64,000 nt of DNA from assembly GCF_024752355.1 (NCBI RefSeq), contig NZ_JANTHZ010000001.1:434001-498000 (forward strand). The letters are read 5' to 3'. Below the pieces are notes generated by a model. The model had not been told where the DNA came from and did not search any database. It saw only the letters and a program-made list of their open reading frames with translations. The translations under genes and the position numbers were made by a program. This DNA comes from Ancylobacter mangrovi. GTDB lineage: Bacteria > Pseudomonadota > Alphaproteobacteria > Rhizobiales > Xanthobacteraceae. Positions 52,502-64,000 of the stretch are shown here, one piece after another; the first letter of the stretch is position 1; each line of letters opens with the position of its first letter.

Positions 52502-53542
52502 ATGAAGTTGAAACAGTCCGCCGCCGCAGTGGCCTTCGCCACGCTGGTGGCCATGGGCGCCGCCCATGCCCAAGACGTCGTGGTCGGCGTGAGCTGGTCG
52601 AACTTCCAGGAGGAGCGCTGGAAGACGGACGAGGCGGCGATCAAGAAGGCGCTGGAAGCCGCCGGCGCCAAGTACATCTCGGCCGACGCCCAGTCCTCCG
52701 CCTCCAAGCAGCTCTCCGACGTCGAGGCGCTGATCGCGCAGGGCGCGAACGCCCTCATCATCCTGGCCCAGGATTCGGACGCCATCACCCCCGCCATCAC
52801 CAAGGCGGAGAATGAGGGCATCCCGGTGGTCGGCTACGACCGGCTGATCGAGAATCCCTACGCCTACTACATCACCTTCGACAACAAGGAGGTTGGCCGG
52901 CTCCAGGCGTCCGAGGTGCTGAAGATCAAGCCGAAGGGCAACTACATCTTCATCAAGGGCTCGGCCGCCGACCCCAATGCCGACTTCCTGTTCTCCGGCC
53001 AGATGGAAGTGCTGAAGCCTTCCATCGACAAGGGCGACATCAAGAACGTGGGCGAGGCCTATACCGACGGCTGGCTGCCCGCCAATGCCCAGCGCAACAC
53101 CGAGCAGCTCCTCACCGCCAACAACAACAAGATCGACGCCGTGGTCGCCTCGAACGACGGCACCGCCGGCGGCGCCATCGCCGCGCTCGCGGCCCAGGGC
53201 CTCGCCGGCACGGTGCCGGTCTCCGGCCAGGACGCCGACTTCGCGGCGCTGAACCGCATCGCGCTCGGCACCCAGACGGTCTCGGTGTGGAAGGACAGCC
53301 GCGAGCTCGGCAAGCGCGCCGCGGAGATCGCGATCGAGCTCGCCAAGGGCGCCGATCCCAAGGCGATCGAAGGCACGACCACCTTCACCGGCGGGCCGAA
53401 GGGCGTTCCGATGAACTCCACCTTCCTGAAGCCCGTGCCGATCACCAAGGACAATCTCGACGTGATCATCGAAGCCGGCTGGGTGCCGAAGGCGACGGTC
53501 TGCCAGGGCGTGAAGCCCGGCACCGTGAAGGCCTGCGACTGA
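52502..53542 (+). CDS. xylF: D-xylose ABC transporter substrate-binding protein
   Basis: 346 aa. The signal peptide ends near [56 protein letters not shown] and [15 protein letters not shown] are the ligand-binding segments of XylF. It captures D-xylose in the periplasm for XylHG. First gene of the plus-strand transport operon; GGGAGGAAAG precedes its ATG. Confidence 0.96.
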   Translation: MKLKQSAAAVAFATLVAMGAAHAQDVVVGVSWSNFQEERWKTDEAAIKKALEAAGAKYISADAQSSASKQLSDVEALIAQGANALIILAQDSDAITPAITKAENEGIPVVGYDRLIENPYAYYITFDNKEVGRLQASEVLKIKPKGNYIFIKGSAADPNADFLFSGQMEVLKPSIDKGDIKNVGEAYTDGWLPANAQRNTEQLLTANNNKIDAVVASNDGTAGGAIAALAAQGLAGTVPVSGQDADFAALNRIALGTQTVSVWKDSRELGKRAAEIAIELAKGADPKAIEGTTTFTGGPKGVPMNSTFLKPVPITKDNLDVIIEAGWVPKATVCQGVKPGTVKACD

Positions 53543-53637
53543 CATCCCGGTAATTCCGGCGGCGGGGAGACAACCTCGCCGCCAACCGCCGGGCGCGCCG
53601 CCCCGCGCGAGCACCCCGGGGGCCATGGAGGACGCTC

Positions 53638-54948
<1,311 letters not shown>

Positions 54949-54958
54949 GGGCGCGACC

Positions 54959-55774
<816 letters not shown>

Positions 55775-55869
55775 ACAACGTCGAGCGAACGGCGGGGCAG
55801 CGGCACTGCGCCGCTGTTCCGCGCGCCCTGCCGCCGTGCTAGAGCGTCGGCACGGGAGTACGCTGGGTA

Positions 55870-56262
55870 ATGACCGACCAACGCCACATGTTGCGCCGGA
55901 TGGCGATGGCCCTGGCCATAGCCTATCTCGTCGTGCTCCAGGCGTTCCTCGGCGGCGTGGCCTCCGGCGCCTATGCCGCGGCCGGCGCCGGCTATGACAG
56001 CTTCGCACTGGTCATTTGCCGGGGCCTGCACGGCACCTCTTCCGCGCCCGCAGCACCCGCCGATCCGCCCCACCATCTCCCCGATTGCTGCTCCACCGGC
56101 TGCCTCATGTCGGTCGGCACGCCGCTGCCGCCCGCCGCCGGCTTCGTGCCGGCCGTGCGCCCGGCGGTCGTCGTCGCGGCCGCGCTGCCGCCGGCGACGC
56201 ACGCGGCCGTCATCGGGGTCGAACGCTCCCCCCGGAACACCCGCGCGCCTCCCCTCGCCTGA
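55870..56262 (+). CDS. Small cysteine/histidine-rich membrane protein (DUF2946-like)
   Basis: 130 aa. One N-terminal hydrophobic segment (MALAIAYLVVLQAFLGGV), ICRGLHG, then PPHHLPDCCSTGCLM, a Cys/His cluster suited to copper or other soft metals, and a hydrophobic C-terminal half. The pattern resembles DUF2946, whose genes cluster with copper proteins. Here it sits just upstream of the PCu(A)C chaperone gene. The assignment to DUF2946 is by pattern only. Confidence 0.75.
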   Translation: MTDQRHMLRRMAMALAIAYLVVLQAFLGGVASGAYAAAGAGYDSFALVICRGLHGTSSAPAAPADPPHHLPDCCSTGCLMSVGTPLPPAAGFVPAVRPAVVVAAALPPATHAAVIGVERSPRNTRAPPLA

Positions 56263-56357
56263 CGCTCCGCGCCCCGCGCGCAGCCTTTCAACGTCAGTCG
56301 ACATCGATGCCGGCCGCGAACCCGTCGCGGCGCGCCGGCGCAATGGGAGTGCCCATC

Positions 56358-56942
56358 ATGATCCGCTTCACCCTGTCCCGTGTCCTGCGCCACGCGGAGG
56401 ACCGCTTCGGCCTCGCCGTCCTCCTCGCCGCCCTCGCCCTGTTCGCCGCCCAGCCGGCCTTCGCCCATGGCTTCAAGATCGGCGAGCTGGAGATCGGCCA
56501 TCCCTGGGCGCGGATGACGCCCGCCGGCGCCAAGGTCGGCGGTGGCTATTTCTCCGTCACCAATGACGGCAAGACCCCCGACACCTTCGTCTCCGCCACC
56601 GCAGAGGTGGCCGACCATGTCGAGATCCACGAGATGAGCGTCACCGACGGCGTCATGAAAATGCGGATGCTGAAGGACGGGGTCGAGATCCCGGCCGGCG
56701 GCGAGGTCAAGTTCGCGTCCGGCGGCTACCATCTGATGCTGATGGGGCTGAAGCATCCGCTGAAGCAGGGCGACAGCTTCAAGGGCACGCTGACCTTCGC
56801 CAAGGCGGGCACGGTCGACGTCGTGTTCAAGATCGAGGGCATGGGCGGACCGAAGACATCCGAGGATGCAGGCCACGACGCGCATGGCGACATGTCCATG
56901 CCGATGACCACGCCGATGAAGATGCCCGCGCCGAGCAACTGA
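56358..56942 (+). CDS. PCu(A)C copper chaperone
   Basis: 194 aa from the ATG at 56358, 8 nt after GGGAG. The signal peptide ends near PAFAHG. The copper(I) site is H-x-M ... H-x-M: VEIHEMSVTDGVMKMRM and GGYHLMLMGLKHP. The tail is His/Met-rich (DAHGDMSMPMTTPMKM). Such proteins deliver copper to cytochrome c oxidase or store it in the periplasm. The stop codon lies within a 15-bp tandem repeat. Confidence 0.93.
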   Translation: MIRFTLSRVLRHAEDRFGLAVLLAALALFAAQPAFAHGFKIGELEIGHPWARMTPAGAKVGGGYFSVTNDGKTPDTFVSATAEVADHVEIHEMSVTDGVMKMRMLKDGVEIPAGGEVKFASGGYHLMLMGLKHPLKQGDSFKGTLTFAKAGTVDVVFKIEGMGGPKTSEDAGHDAHGDMSMPMTTPMKMPAPSN

Positions 56943-56979
56943 GCTCCGCGCAACTGAGCTCCGCGCAACTGAGCGACGC
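56935..56979. repeat. 15-bp tandem repeat, three copies, over the PCu(A)C stop codon
   Basis: GCAACTGAGCTCCGC occurs at 56935-56949 and 56950-56964 identically, with a third copy diverged at the end (56965-56979). The first copy holds the TGA stop (56940-56942). The unit is a whole number of codons. Confidence 0.9.
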
Positions 56980-57147
56980 GCATCCCGACCACACACGACT
57001 GAACGCCGGCGCCTGAGGCCGGCCGGCCCGGCTCCCCGGGCCCGGCCGCAGCTTCCAGCCGCCGATCCGCAGCAAACGCCCGCCCGGCCGCGTCGCCGGG
57101 CGCGGCCGGCTGCGCCCTCCCTCACCCCTTTTTCCGGACCCGATCCG

Positions 57148-58533
57148 ATGAACGCCACCCCTTTGCCTGCCGCCTCCCCCCTTCCTGCCGGCTCCCCGGA
57201 CACCACGCCCGAACGCGCGGCCAATCTCTACCGCGCGGTCTGGCGCTGGCACTTCTATGCCGGCCTCATGGTGCTGCCCTTCATGGTCCTGCTCGCGGTG
57301 ACGGGCGGGCTCTACCTGTTCCACAACGAGATCGACGCCGTCTGGCACAGCGACCTGAAGGAGGTGGCGGACCGGGCGGCGCCGATGGAGGCGCCGAGCG
57401 CCTGGGTCGCGGCGGCGCTGGCCGAACGGCCGGGCACCGCGCTTAAGGTCGTCACCCCGGTCTCGCCGGAGAGCTCGGCCGAGGTGGTGGTGAAGACCGC
57501 CGACGGCGAGCGCCGCTCGGTCTATGTCGATCCCTATGACGCGCGCGTCCTCGGCGAGTTGCCCGATCGCGGCACGATCATGTGGATCGTGCGCCGGCTG
57601 CACAGCCTTGCCGAGTTCGGGCCGGTCGCCAACGGCATCATCGAGATCGTCGGCGGATGGTCGATCCTGCTGGTCGGCACCGGCTTCTACCTGTGGTGGC
57701 CGCGCCGCCGGCGCGGCGGCGTGGTCTCGGTGCGCGGCACGCCGGCACGCCGGGTGTTCTGGCGCGACGTGCACGCCGTCACCGGCGCCTTCGCGGGCCT
57801 CGCCATCGGCTTCATGGCGCTCTCCGGCATGCCGTGGACCGTGCTCTGGGGCGCCAAGGTGAACGAGCTCGCCAACAGCTCGAATTACGGCTACCCGGCC
57901 GGCGTCTACACCGACGTGCCGATGTCGGACGAGCACCTGGCCCACGCCACCGGCCCCACCACCTGGTCGCTGGAACAGGCACGGATGCCGGAATCGGCCC
58001 CGGCCGCCGCGCAGCCGATCGGCATCGACACCGCCGCCGCGATCTTCGAGCGGCTCGGCGTGTCGCCCGGCTACGCGCTGAGCCTGCCCTCTTCGCCCAC
58101 CGGGGTCTATTCGGCCACCGTCTATCCCGCCGACCTGTCGAAGCAGCGCATCGTCCATATCGACCAGTACAGCGGCACGCCGCTGATCGACATGGGCTAT
58201 GCCGATTACGGCCCGGTGGCGAAGGCGATGGAGTGGGGCATCAACGTCCATATGGGGCAGGAATTCGGGCTCGCGAACCAGCTCTTCATGCTGGCGCTGT
58301 GCTTCGCCATCCTCGTCATGGCGGTCTCGGCCGGCGTGATGTGGTGGAAGCGCCGGCCGAGCGGCTCGCTCGGCGTGCCGCCGATGCCCTCGACACCCGC
58401 CGCGATGCGCGGCCTCGTGGCGCTCATGGCGGTGTTCGGGCTGATCTTCCCGCTGGTCGGCGCCTCGCTCGTGGTGATGCTGGCGCTCGACCTCGCCCTC
58501 GCCCGCCGTCCGCGGCGGCTGCGTGCCGCCTGA
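57148..58533 (+). CDS. PepSY-associated transmembrane protein
   Basis: 461 aa, at least four membrane helices. WRWHFYAGLMVLPFMVLLAVTGG with LYLFHNEID, then MWIVRRLHSLAEFG and GWSILLVGTGFYLWWPRRRR are the PepSY_TM hallmarks, with conserved histidines in RWHFYAG and RLHSL. VHAVTGAFAGLAIGF follows. These proteins act in iron or copper uptake, often as ferric-reductase-like membrane proteins. It follows the PCu(A)C gene, which supports a metal role. Confidence 0.9.
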   Translation: MNATPLPAASPLPAGSPDTTPERAANLYRAVWRWHFYAGLMVLPFMVLLAVTGGLYLFHNEIDAVWHSDLKEVADRAAPMEAPSAWVAAALAERPGTALKVVTPVSPESSAEVVVKTADGERRSVYVDPYDARVLGELPDRGTIMWIVRRLHSLAEFGPVANGIIEIVGGWSILLVGTGFYLWWPRRRRGGVVSVRGTPARRVFWRDVHAVTGAFAGLAIGFMALSGMPWTVLWGAKVNELANSSNYGYPAGVYTDVPMSDEHLAHATGPTTWSLEQARMPESAPAAAQPIGIDTAAAIFERLGVSPGYALSLPSSPTGVYSATVYPADLSKQRIVHIDQYSGTPLIDMGYADYGPVAKAMEWGINVHMGQEFGLANQLFMLALCFAILVMAVSAGVMWWKRRPSGSLGVPPMPSTPAAMRGLVALMAVFGLIFPLVGASLVVMLALDLALARRPRRLRAA

Positions 58534-58589
58534 GCCGGGTTCCAGCGCGGCACCTCTTCGCCTAAAATCGCGACGGGGGAAGAGGTGCC

Positions 58590-59027
58590 ATGGACCCGCA
58601 GGAAAGTGACGAGACCGACGACGCCGCGCAGCATCGCGACGGGCTGTTCATCCGCGTCTATTTCGGCGACGGGCGCCATCTCGGGCCGGGCATGATCGAC
58701 CTGCTGGAGACCGTGCGCGCCGAGCGCTCGATTCTCTCCGCCGCCAAGAAGATGGGCATGAGCTATCGCCGCGCCTGGCTGCTGATCGACGAGGTGGGGC
58801 GCAATTTCCGCGAGCCGGTGGTCGAGACCCATCCCGGCCGGCGCGGCCACGGCACCGACCTCACCGCCTTCGGCGAGCGGCTGATCACGCTCTACCGCGC
58901 CATTGAGGCCAAGGGCGCCGCCGCCACGGCGAAGGAGACGGCGGAGCTGCGCGCCGCGCTCGATCCCGACTGGACGCCCGAGACGGTCGAGACCGCGACC
59001 CCGGCCAAGGGCGCCGGCCGGCCCTGA
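58590..59027 (+). CDS. ModE-like winged-helix regulator (N-terminal domain only)
   Basis: 145 aa. Residues about 17-95 match the ModE DNA-binding domain: FIRVYFGDGRHLGPGMIDLL, then SILSAAKKMGMSYRRAWLLI, FREPVVETHPGRRGHG. There is no molybdate-binding MOP domain, so it is probably a LysR-like HTH protein responding to another cue, or a cofactor-free regulator. A low-complexity tail follows. It ends 9 nt before the convergent gltX. Confidence 0.9.
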   Translation: MDPQESDETDDAAQHRDGLFIRVYFGDGRHLGPGMIDLLETVRAERSILSAAKKMGMSYRRAWLLIDEVGRNFREPVVETHPGRRGHGTDLTAFGERLITLYRAIEAKGAAATAKETAELRAALDPDWTPETVETATPAKGAGRP

Positions 59028-59036
59028 GGACGCGCG

Positions 59037-60383
59037 CTAGCCGCGTTTCCCGGACAGCCGCGCCAGCGCCTTCTCGCGCCCGATCAGTGGCAGCAGCGCC
59101 TTGAGCTCCGGCCCGCTCTCCGCTCCCGTCAGGGCGAGGCGCAGCGGGTGGAACAGCGCCCGCCCGGCCCGTCCGCTCGCCGGCTTCAGCGCCGCGATCC
59201 AGCGCGGATAGACGCCCTCGTCCCACGGCTCGGGCGGAAGCGACGCGGCGGCGACGGCGAGGAAATCGGCATCCTCGGGCGCGGTCACCGGATCGAGCGG
59301 CCCCTCGACCACCCGCCACCAAGCGAGCGCATCGGAAAAGCGTGCGAGATTCCCCCGCACCGCCAGCCAGAACGCCTCCCCACCGCCGACGCCCAGCGCC
59401 GCGAGCCGTCCGGCCACCGCCGCGAAGGGCAGGTGATGCAGCGTCGCCGCGCTCAAGGAGGTCAGTTCGGCGGGGTCGAACCGCGCCGGCGCACGCGAGA
59501 TGCGGCCGAAATCGATCTTCGCCGCCAGCGTGTCGAGATCGGCCACCGGCTCCACCGCCAGCGAGGTGCCGGTGAGCACCGCCAGCGCCGCCACCGCCAG
59601 CGGCTCCTCGCCCGCCTCGCGCAGCGCCCGCAGCGAGAGATGGCCGAGCCGCTTCGACAGCCCCTCCCCGCTCGGCAGGGTGAGCAAATTGTGATGGCCG
59701 AACACCGGCGCCGCCGCACCTAGCGCCTCGGCGATTTCGATCTGCACGCCGGTATTGGTGACGTGATCCTCGCCGCGCACCACATGGGTCACGCCCATCT
59801 CGATGTCGTCGACGACCGAGGTCAGCGTGTAGAGGTAGCTGCCGTCCGCACGGATCAGCACCGGGTCGGAGAGCGTCGCGGTGTCGACCGCCTGCTCGCC
59901 GCGCACGAGGTCGGCCCAGGCGACGCGTCGCCCGTCCAGCCGGAAGCGCCAGTGCGGGCGCCGCCCCTCTCCCTCCAGCCGCGCCCGGTCGGCGTCGGTG
60001 AGCTTCAGGGCCGCGCGGTCGTAGATCGGCGGCAGGCCGCGCCGGCGCCGCGACAGGCGCTTTGTCTCCAGCTCCTCCTCGCTCTCATAGGCGGGGTAGA
60101 GCCGCCCCGCCGCCTTCAGCTTTTCCACCGCCGCGTCGTAGCGCGGCAGGCGGGCCGACTGGTGCTCGACGCGGTCGGGCGCGATGCCGAGCCAGGCCAT
60201 GTCCTCGCCGATCGCCTGCGCGAAGGCAGCGGTCGAGCGGGCGGTGTCGGTGTCGTCGTAGCGCAGGATGAAGGTCCCGCCCTCGCGCCGCGCATAGAGC
60301 GCGTTGTAGAGCGCCGTGCGCGCATTGCCCACATGCAGCAGGCCTGTCGGCGAGGGGGCGAAGCGGAGGATCGGAGTGCTCAT
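59037..60383 (-). CDS. gltX: Glutamate--tRNA ligase
   Basis: 448 aa, start ATG 60383. Class I synthetase signatures: [20 protein letters not shown] (HIGH-like, HVGN) and [11 protein letters not shown] (KMSKS-like, LSKR). It charges tRNA-Glu with glutamate. Alphaproteobacteria often carry two GluRS paralogues, and the short form with compact C-terminus may be the second one. The C-terminal anticodon-binding domain is present but short. Confidence 0.94.
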   Translation of the reverse strand: MSTPILRFAPSPTGLLHVGNARTALYNALYARREGGTFILRYDDTDTARSTAAFAQAIGEDMAWLGIAPDRVEHQSARLPRYDAAVEKLKAAGRLYPAYESEEELETKRLSRRRRGLPPIYDRAALKLTDADRARLEGEGRRPHWRFRLDGRRVAWADLVRGEQAVDTATLSDPVLIRADGSYLYTLTSVVDDIEMGVTHVVRGEDHVTNTGVQIEIAEALGAAAPVFGHHNLLTLPSGEGLSKRLGHLSLRALREAGEEPLAVAALAVLTGTSLAVEPVADLDTLAAKIDFGRISRAPARFDPAELTSLSAATLHHLPFAAVAGRLAALGVGGGEAFWLAVRGNLARFSDALAWWRVVEGPLDPVTAPEDADFLAVAAASLPPEPWDEGVYPRWIAALKPASGRAGRALFHPLRLALTGAESGPELKALLPLIGREKALARLSGKRG

Positions 60384-60436
60384 GGCGCGCGCTTATGGCC
60401 GAGGCGGCGGGTCGGGGCAATGGCGGCCCCGATCCC

Positions 60437-62110
60437 TCACGCGGTCTCGCGGAACCGGTTGGTGATCGGATAGCGCCGGTCGCGGCCGAAATTGCGCGCC
60501 GTCACCTTCACGCCCGGCGCCGCCTGCCGGCGCTTGTACTCGGCGATGTTCAGCATCCGCTCGACCCGCGCCACCAGCGCCGGGTCGAAGCCCTCGGTGG
60601 CAATGTCGGCGGCGGGCATCTCGCGCTCGACCAGCCGCTCCAGAATGGCGTCCAGCACCTCGTAGGGCGGCAGGCTGTCCTGGTCCTTCTGGTTCTCGCG
60701 CAGCTCGGCGGTGGGCGGCTTCACGATGATGTTCTCGGGGATGACGATGCCCGAGGCGCCCAGCGCGTCCGCCGGCTTCCAGCGGTTGCGCAGCCGGCAC
60801 AGCCGGAACACCTGGGTCTTGTAGAGGTCCTTCAGCGGGTTATAGCCGCCGTTCATGTCGCCATAGAGCGTGGCATAGCCGGTCGACATCTCCGACTTGT
60901 TGCCGGTCGTCACCACCATGGCGCCGAACTTGTTGGAGATCGACATCAGGATGGTGCCGCGCGCGCGGGACTGCAGGTTCTCCTCGGTCACGCCGCGCTC
61001 GGTGTCGGCGAAGAGCGGGGCGAGCGAGGCTTCCAGCCCCTCCACCGCCCCGGCGATCGGCACGATGTCGTAGCGGCAGCCCAGCGCTTCGGCGACGCCC
61101 GCCGCGTCGGACAGCGACTCGTTCGAGGTGAAGCGATAGGGCAGCATCACGCAGTGCACACGCTCCGGCCCCAGCGCGTCGGCCGCCATCGCCGCGCAGA
61201 GCGCGGAATCGATGCCGCCGGACAGCCCCAGCACGACGCCGGGAAAGCGGTTCTTCTCCACATAGTCGCGCAGGCCTATGACGCAGGCGGCGTAATCCGC
61301 CTCGTCGTCGAGCACCAGCGGGGCGCGCGCGCCCTCCTCGCAGCGCCATCCATCCGCCCAGCGCTCCCAGCGGGTGAGGCGCACCCGCTCCTGGAAGTTC
61401 GGGAACTGGACGGCGAGCGAGCGGTCGGCGTTGAGCACGAAGGAGGCACCGTCGAACACCAGCTCGTCCTGCCCGCCCACCTGATTGACATAGGCGAGCG
61501 GCAGCCCGCTCTCCACCACCCGCGCCACCGCGACGTTCATGCGCTCGTCATAGACCGTGCGGCGATAGGGCGAGCCGTTGGGGATCAGCAGCATCTCGGA
61601 GCCGGTCTCGGCGAGGCACTCGATCACGTCCTCCGACCAGATGTCCTCGCAGATCGGCACCCCGATGCGCACACCCCGGAACGGGATCGGCCCCGGCATC
61701 GGCCCGGTGGCGAAGACGCGCTTCTCGTCGAACACGCCGTAATTTGGCAGGTCCACCTTGTAGCGCAGCGTCGAGATCGCCCCGCCCTCCAGCAGAGCCA
61801 CGGCGTTGTAGAGCTTCCCGCCGTCGACCCAGGGCGTGCCGACCAGCATGGCCGGGCCGCCGTCGGCGGTCTCGGCGGCAAGCCGCTCCACCGCCTGCCG
61901 GCAGGCGGCCTGGAAGGAGGGCTTCAGCACCAGGTCCTCGGGCGGATAGCCGGAGATGAACAGCTCGGTGAACAGGACGAGGTCCGCCCCCTGCTCGGCC
62001 GCGAGCGCGCGGGCGGCGCGGGCTTTCTCCACATTGCCGGCGATATCGCCGACCGTGGGATTGAGCTGCGCGAAGGCGATGAGGAGCTGGTCGGCGGGAG
62101 CTTCGGACAT
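60437..62110 (-). CDS. nadE: Glutamine-dependent NAD+ synthase
   Basis: 557 aa from the ATG at 62110; the frame runs on upstream only as a shadow of the glycosyltransferase gene. Nitrilase-type glutaminase domain, residues about 8-265 (LFTELFISGYPPEDL with the catalytic Glu, IGVPICEDIWSED with Cys), then the NAD synthase domain with ATP-pyrophosphatase P-loop LGLSGGIDSALCA and TGNKSEMSTGYATLYGD. It converts deamido-NAD to NAD using glutamine ammonia. Confidence 0.96.
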   Translation of the reverse strand: MSEAPADQLLIAFAQLNPTVGDIAGNVEKARAARALAAEQGADLVLFTELFISGYPPEDLVLKPSFQAACRQAVERLAAETADGGPAMLVGTPWVDGGKLYNAVALLEGGAISTLRYKVDLPNYGVFDEKRVFATGPMPGPIPFRGVRIGVPICEDIWSEDVIECLAETGSEMLLIPNGSPYRRTVYDERMNVAVARVVESGLPLAYVNQVGGQDELVFDGASFVLNADRSLAVQFPNFQERVRLTRWERWADGWRCEEGARAPLVLDDEADYAACVIGLRDYVEKNRFPGVVLGLSGGIDSALCAAMAADALGPERVHCVMLPYRFTSNESLSDAAGVAEALGCRYDIVPIAGAVEGLEASLAPLFADTERGVTEENLQSRARGTILMSISNKFGAMVVTTGNKSEMSTGYATLYGDMNGGYNPLKDLYKTQVFRLCRLRNRWKPADALGASGIVIPENIIVKPPTAELRENQKDQDSLPPYEVLDAILERLVEREMPAADIATEGFDPALVARVERMLNIAEYKRRQAAPGVKVTARNFGRDRRYPITNRFRETA

Positions 62111-62175
62111 GGGCGGTGGTTTAGCGCCAAGGCCTCTTCTGGGCAATCGATCGCGCGCGGCCCGGCGCCGCGATC

Positions 62176-63474
62176 TCAGGGCGCCTCGAGCGCGATGACG
62201 AGGTCGCGCGCGACGTCCTCCCAGCGGCGCAGCTCGACCCCCGCGACGTCCTTCTCGCGCGCGGCGAGATAGGCCCGGTCGCGGATCGGCCGCTCCAGCT
62301 TGGCCACCATGTCGTCGAGGTCGGCCGGGTCGAAATAATCCGCCGCCGGCCCGACCACCTCGGGGATCGACGTCGCGTTGGAGGCGACGCACAGCTTGCC
62401 GAACCACGCCGCCTCGCCGACCGGCAGGCCCCAGCCCTCGAACACGCTCGGATAGACCGTGAACAGGCAGTGCCGGTAGAGCGCGGTGATGGTCCGGTCC
62501 TTCGGGCGCTCGAGCAGCAGCACATGGGGCGCCAGCGCAGGCCGCGCGGCCATGTATTCCTCGAACTCGCGCGCCTTCTTGCCGTGCGCGCCGGCCAGCA
62601 CCAGCGTCGGCAGCAGCTCCGGGCCGACCCGCTCCAGCAGCTTCTCCCACGCCTTGATGAGCATCCAGAGGTTCTTGCGCGGCAAAGCGAGCGGCGCGAT
62701 CGAGAGCACGAAGCCGTTCGGGAACTCGGCCGGCAGCGGCCCCTCCTCGCTCACGTCGAACTCGTGCGCCAGCGGCACGCGGCGGATCCACTCCACCCGC
62801 CCGCCGAGCTTGGGCACGGTGGCGGCGACGTCCTGGCCGGTATAGTCGGAGATGACGAGGAAGCGCGTGGTGACGCCGACCACCTCGGCGAACCAGTCGG
62901 CGAATTGCTGGTTCATCTCGTGGATCGCGGGCGCGACGATGGGAATGAGGTCGTGCACCAGCAGCACCACCTCGACGTCGCCGCGCTTCTGCAGCTCGGC
63001 GAGGCGGCGGCTCTGGTCGCGCACGTTCCAGGCCATGCCGAGCAGGGCGACGCGTACCTTCTCCGCGCCGAGGTCCCACGGGCGCAGCGCCCAGCCCTTG
63101 GGCCGGTCCATCTTCGGCTCCGGCTCGCGCCAAAGCTTCGCCATGTGCTTGAGCCGGCGCTCGACCTTGTGGGTGAAGGCGCGCAGCGGGCGCTTGCGGT
63201 ACTTGGCGTGGTTCACCGAGAACAGCACGCCACGCAGGTCGAGCGCGTTGTCGACCACGTCCACCCGCTCGCCGAGCGCGTCGAAGAAGAATTCGGGGTC
63301 GATGCCGACGAAGGCGCGCCGCCGCGGGTGGTAGAAGATGAACTCCAGCCGCCCGTCGACGTCATGGTCGCGGGCGTGACGCATCAGCCGCGTCACCACC
63401 CGCAGGATGCCACCGACATTGTTGCCGCTGTGGATCTGAATGATCACATCGGAAACGTCGAAGACGATACGCAC
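62176..63474 (-). CDS. Glycosyltransferase family 1 protein
   Basis: 432 aa. GT-B fold; the C-terminal half has the GT4-type motif LSIAPLALPRKNLWMLIKAW, then HCLFTVYPSVFEGWGLPVGE with the E-x7-E-like glutamates and CVASNATSIPEVVG. The N-terminal half begins MRIVFDVSDVIIQIHSGNNV. It transfers a nucleotide-sugar residue to a glycan or lipid, probably of the envelope. It lies between nadE and the DAHP synthase, all on the minus strand, without overlap. Confidence 0.9.
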   Translation of the reverse strand: MRIVFDVSDVIIQIHSGNNVGGILRVVTRLMRHARDHDVDGRLEFIFYHPRRRAFVGIDPEFFFDALGERVDVVDNALDLRGVLFSVNHAKYRKRPLRAFTHKVERRLKHMAKLWREPEPKMDRPKGWALRPWDLGAEKVRVALLGMAWNVRDQSRRLAELQKRGDVEVVLLVHDLIPIVAPAIHEMNQQFADWFAEVVGVTTRFLVISDYTGQDVAATVPKLGGRVEWIRRVPLAHEFDVSEEGPLPAEFPNGFVLSIAPLALPRKNLWMLIKAWEKLLERVGPELLPTLVLAGAHGKKAREFEEYMAARPALAPHVLLLERPKDRTITALYRHCLFTVYPSVFEGWGLPVGEAAWFGKLCVASNATSIPEVVGPAADYFDPADLDDMVAKLERPIRDRAYLAAREKDVAGVELRRWEDVARDLVIALEAP

Positions 63475-63543
63475 CCGCCAGCCGCCCCTGCCTGTGCCCG
63501 CATCCGGTTCCCGTCAGGCCGTCACCGGCCCGACGGGAAAGTC

Positions 63544-64000
63544 TCACTCCGCCGCCGCGATCACCGGCCGCTCGCGGCCGGCGTGCTCCTGCTTCAGGAG
63601 CTCGGCGACCAGGAACGCCATCTCGATCGCCTGCTCGGCATTGAGGCGCGGATCGCAATAGGTGTGGTAGCGGTCCTTCAGGTCCGCATCCGAGATCGCC
63701 CGCGCGCCGCCGGTGCATTCGGTGACGTTGCGGCCGGTCATCTCCAGATGCACGCCGCCGGCATAGGTGCCCTCCGCCGCGTGGACGGCGAAGAAGTCCT
63801 TCACCTCGCCCAGAATGTGGTCGAAGGGGCGGGTCTTGAAGCCGGAGGGGGACTTGATGGTGTTGCCGTGCATGGGATCGCACGACCACACCACGGTGCG
63901 GCCCTCGCGCTTCACCGCGCGCACCAGCGCCGGCAGGTGGTCGCCCACCTTGTCGGCCCCGAAGCGGGCGATCAGCGTCAGCCGGCCGGCCTCGTCGTCC
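63544..64000 (-). CDS. 3-deoxy-7-phosphoheptulonate synthase, class II (partial, 5' end beyond window)
   Basis: The C-terminal about 151 residues of a class II (plant-type) DAHP synthase are visible: [60 protein letters not shown] and [20 protein letters not shown] with [10 protein letters not shown]. The His and Asp/Glu metal ligands of the family lie in these blocks. It makes DAHP from PEP and erythrose 4-phosphate, the first step of the shikimate pathway. The frame is open to 64000, so the start lies outside. Confidence 0.94.
   Translation of the reverse strand, partial: DDEAGRLTLIARFGADKVGDHLPALVRAVKREGRTVVWSCDPMHGNTIKSPSGFKTRPFDHILGEVKDFFAVHAAEGTYAGGVHLEMTGRNVTECTGGARAISDADLKDRYHTYCDPRLNAEQAIEMAFLVAELLKQEHAGRERPVIAAAE

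Noticed and set aside
55798..55816. A hairpin after xylG as an intrinsic terminator
   Set aside because: The stem is only 7 bp (CAGCGGC/GCCGCTG) and no T tract follows, so I did not list it as a feature.

Overview
The window is a GC-rich (about 68-70 percent by eye) chromosomal segment of an alphaproteobacterium, most likely order Hyphomicrobiales and plausibly family Xanthobacteraceae. The lineage call is inference. It rests on the CtrA inhibitor SciP, a BA14K-family protein, a Rhodobacter-type phosphatidylethanolamine N-methyltransferase, the alphaproteobacterial elongator tRNA-Met, serine-glyoxylate aminotransferase and the codon bias.

Layout. 1-8.9 kb: a DHFR-like reductase, a TTG-started 70-aa protein, two GNAT acetyltransferases, a XRE-cupin regulator with a perfect inverted repeat over its start codon, a heme-globin/HD-GYP cyclic-di-GMP phosphodiesterase, a glutathionyl-hydroquinone reductase, an OprB porin, PmtA and MnmA. 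9.0-10.3 kb: sciP, then a distinctly AT-richer island holding a 4-nt-overlapping pair, an unknown 86-aa protein and a divergent dCTP deaminase. 10.3-17.5 kb: a complete C-P lyase operon phnGHIJKLMN, divergent from its repressor gene phnF, with a clear palindromic operator between them and no phosphonate transporter genes in view. 17.5-23 kb: flavoenzymes, a metallophosphoesterase and Nudix pair whose 5' ends overlap, tRNA-Met and small secreted or unknown proteins. 23-29.5 kb: an arylsulfatase, two related 70-aa proteins, a nucleoside deaminase, a fused monooxygenase-fold membrane protein and a BA14K protein. 29.7-33.6 kb: a lipid-A or envelope glycosylation cluster (GT2, PAP2 phosphatase, LAB_N protein, ArnT-like GT39).

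33.8-46.4 kb is the most interesting part. A GlcG/HbpS protein, a TRAP transporter (dctPQM), a YdiJ-like FAD/FeS oxidoreductase, serine-glyoxylate aminotransferase, two paralogous FadR-type regulators, a CaiB/BaiF CoA-transferase and an enoyl-CoA hydratase are laid out as several transcription units. Four intergenic regions in this stretch carry the same AT-rich 15-bp motif (consensus TTGCRTYMRTAATTM), half of a 25-bp palindrome. I read this as one regulon for uptake and CoA-dependent breakdown of an unidentified organic acid, tied to glyoxylate/glycine metabolism.

46.4-64 kb: an orphan amino-acid-binding protein, an L,D-transpeptidase, a xylose locus (xylAB and a LacI-type regulator on the minus strand, xylFHG on the plus strand, with a palindrome between), a copper/metal group (cysteine-rich small membrane protein, PCu(A)C chaperone, PepSY membrane protein), a ModE-like regulator, gltX, nadE, a GT1 glycosyltransferase and the 3' part of a class II DAHP synthase running off the end. 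No CRISPR array, insertion sequence, rRNA or complete prophage was seen.
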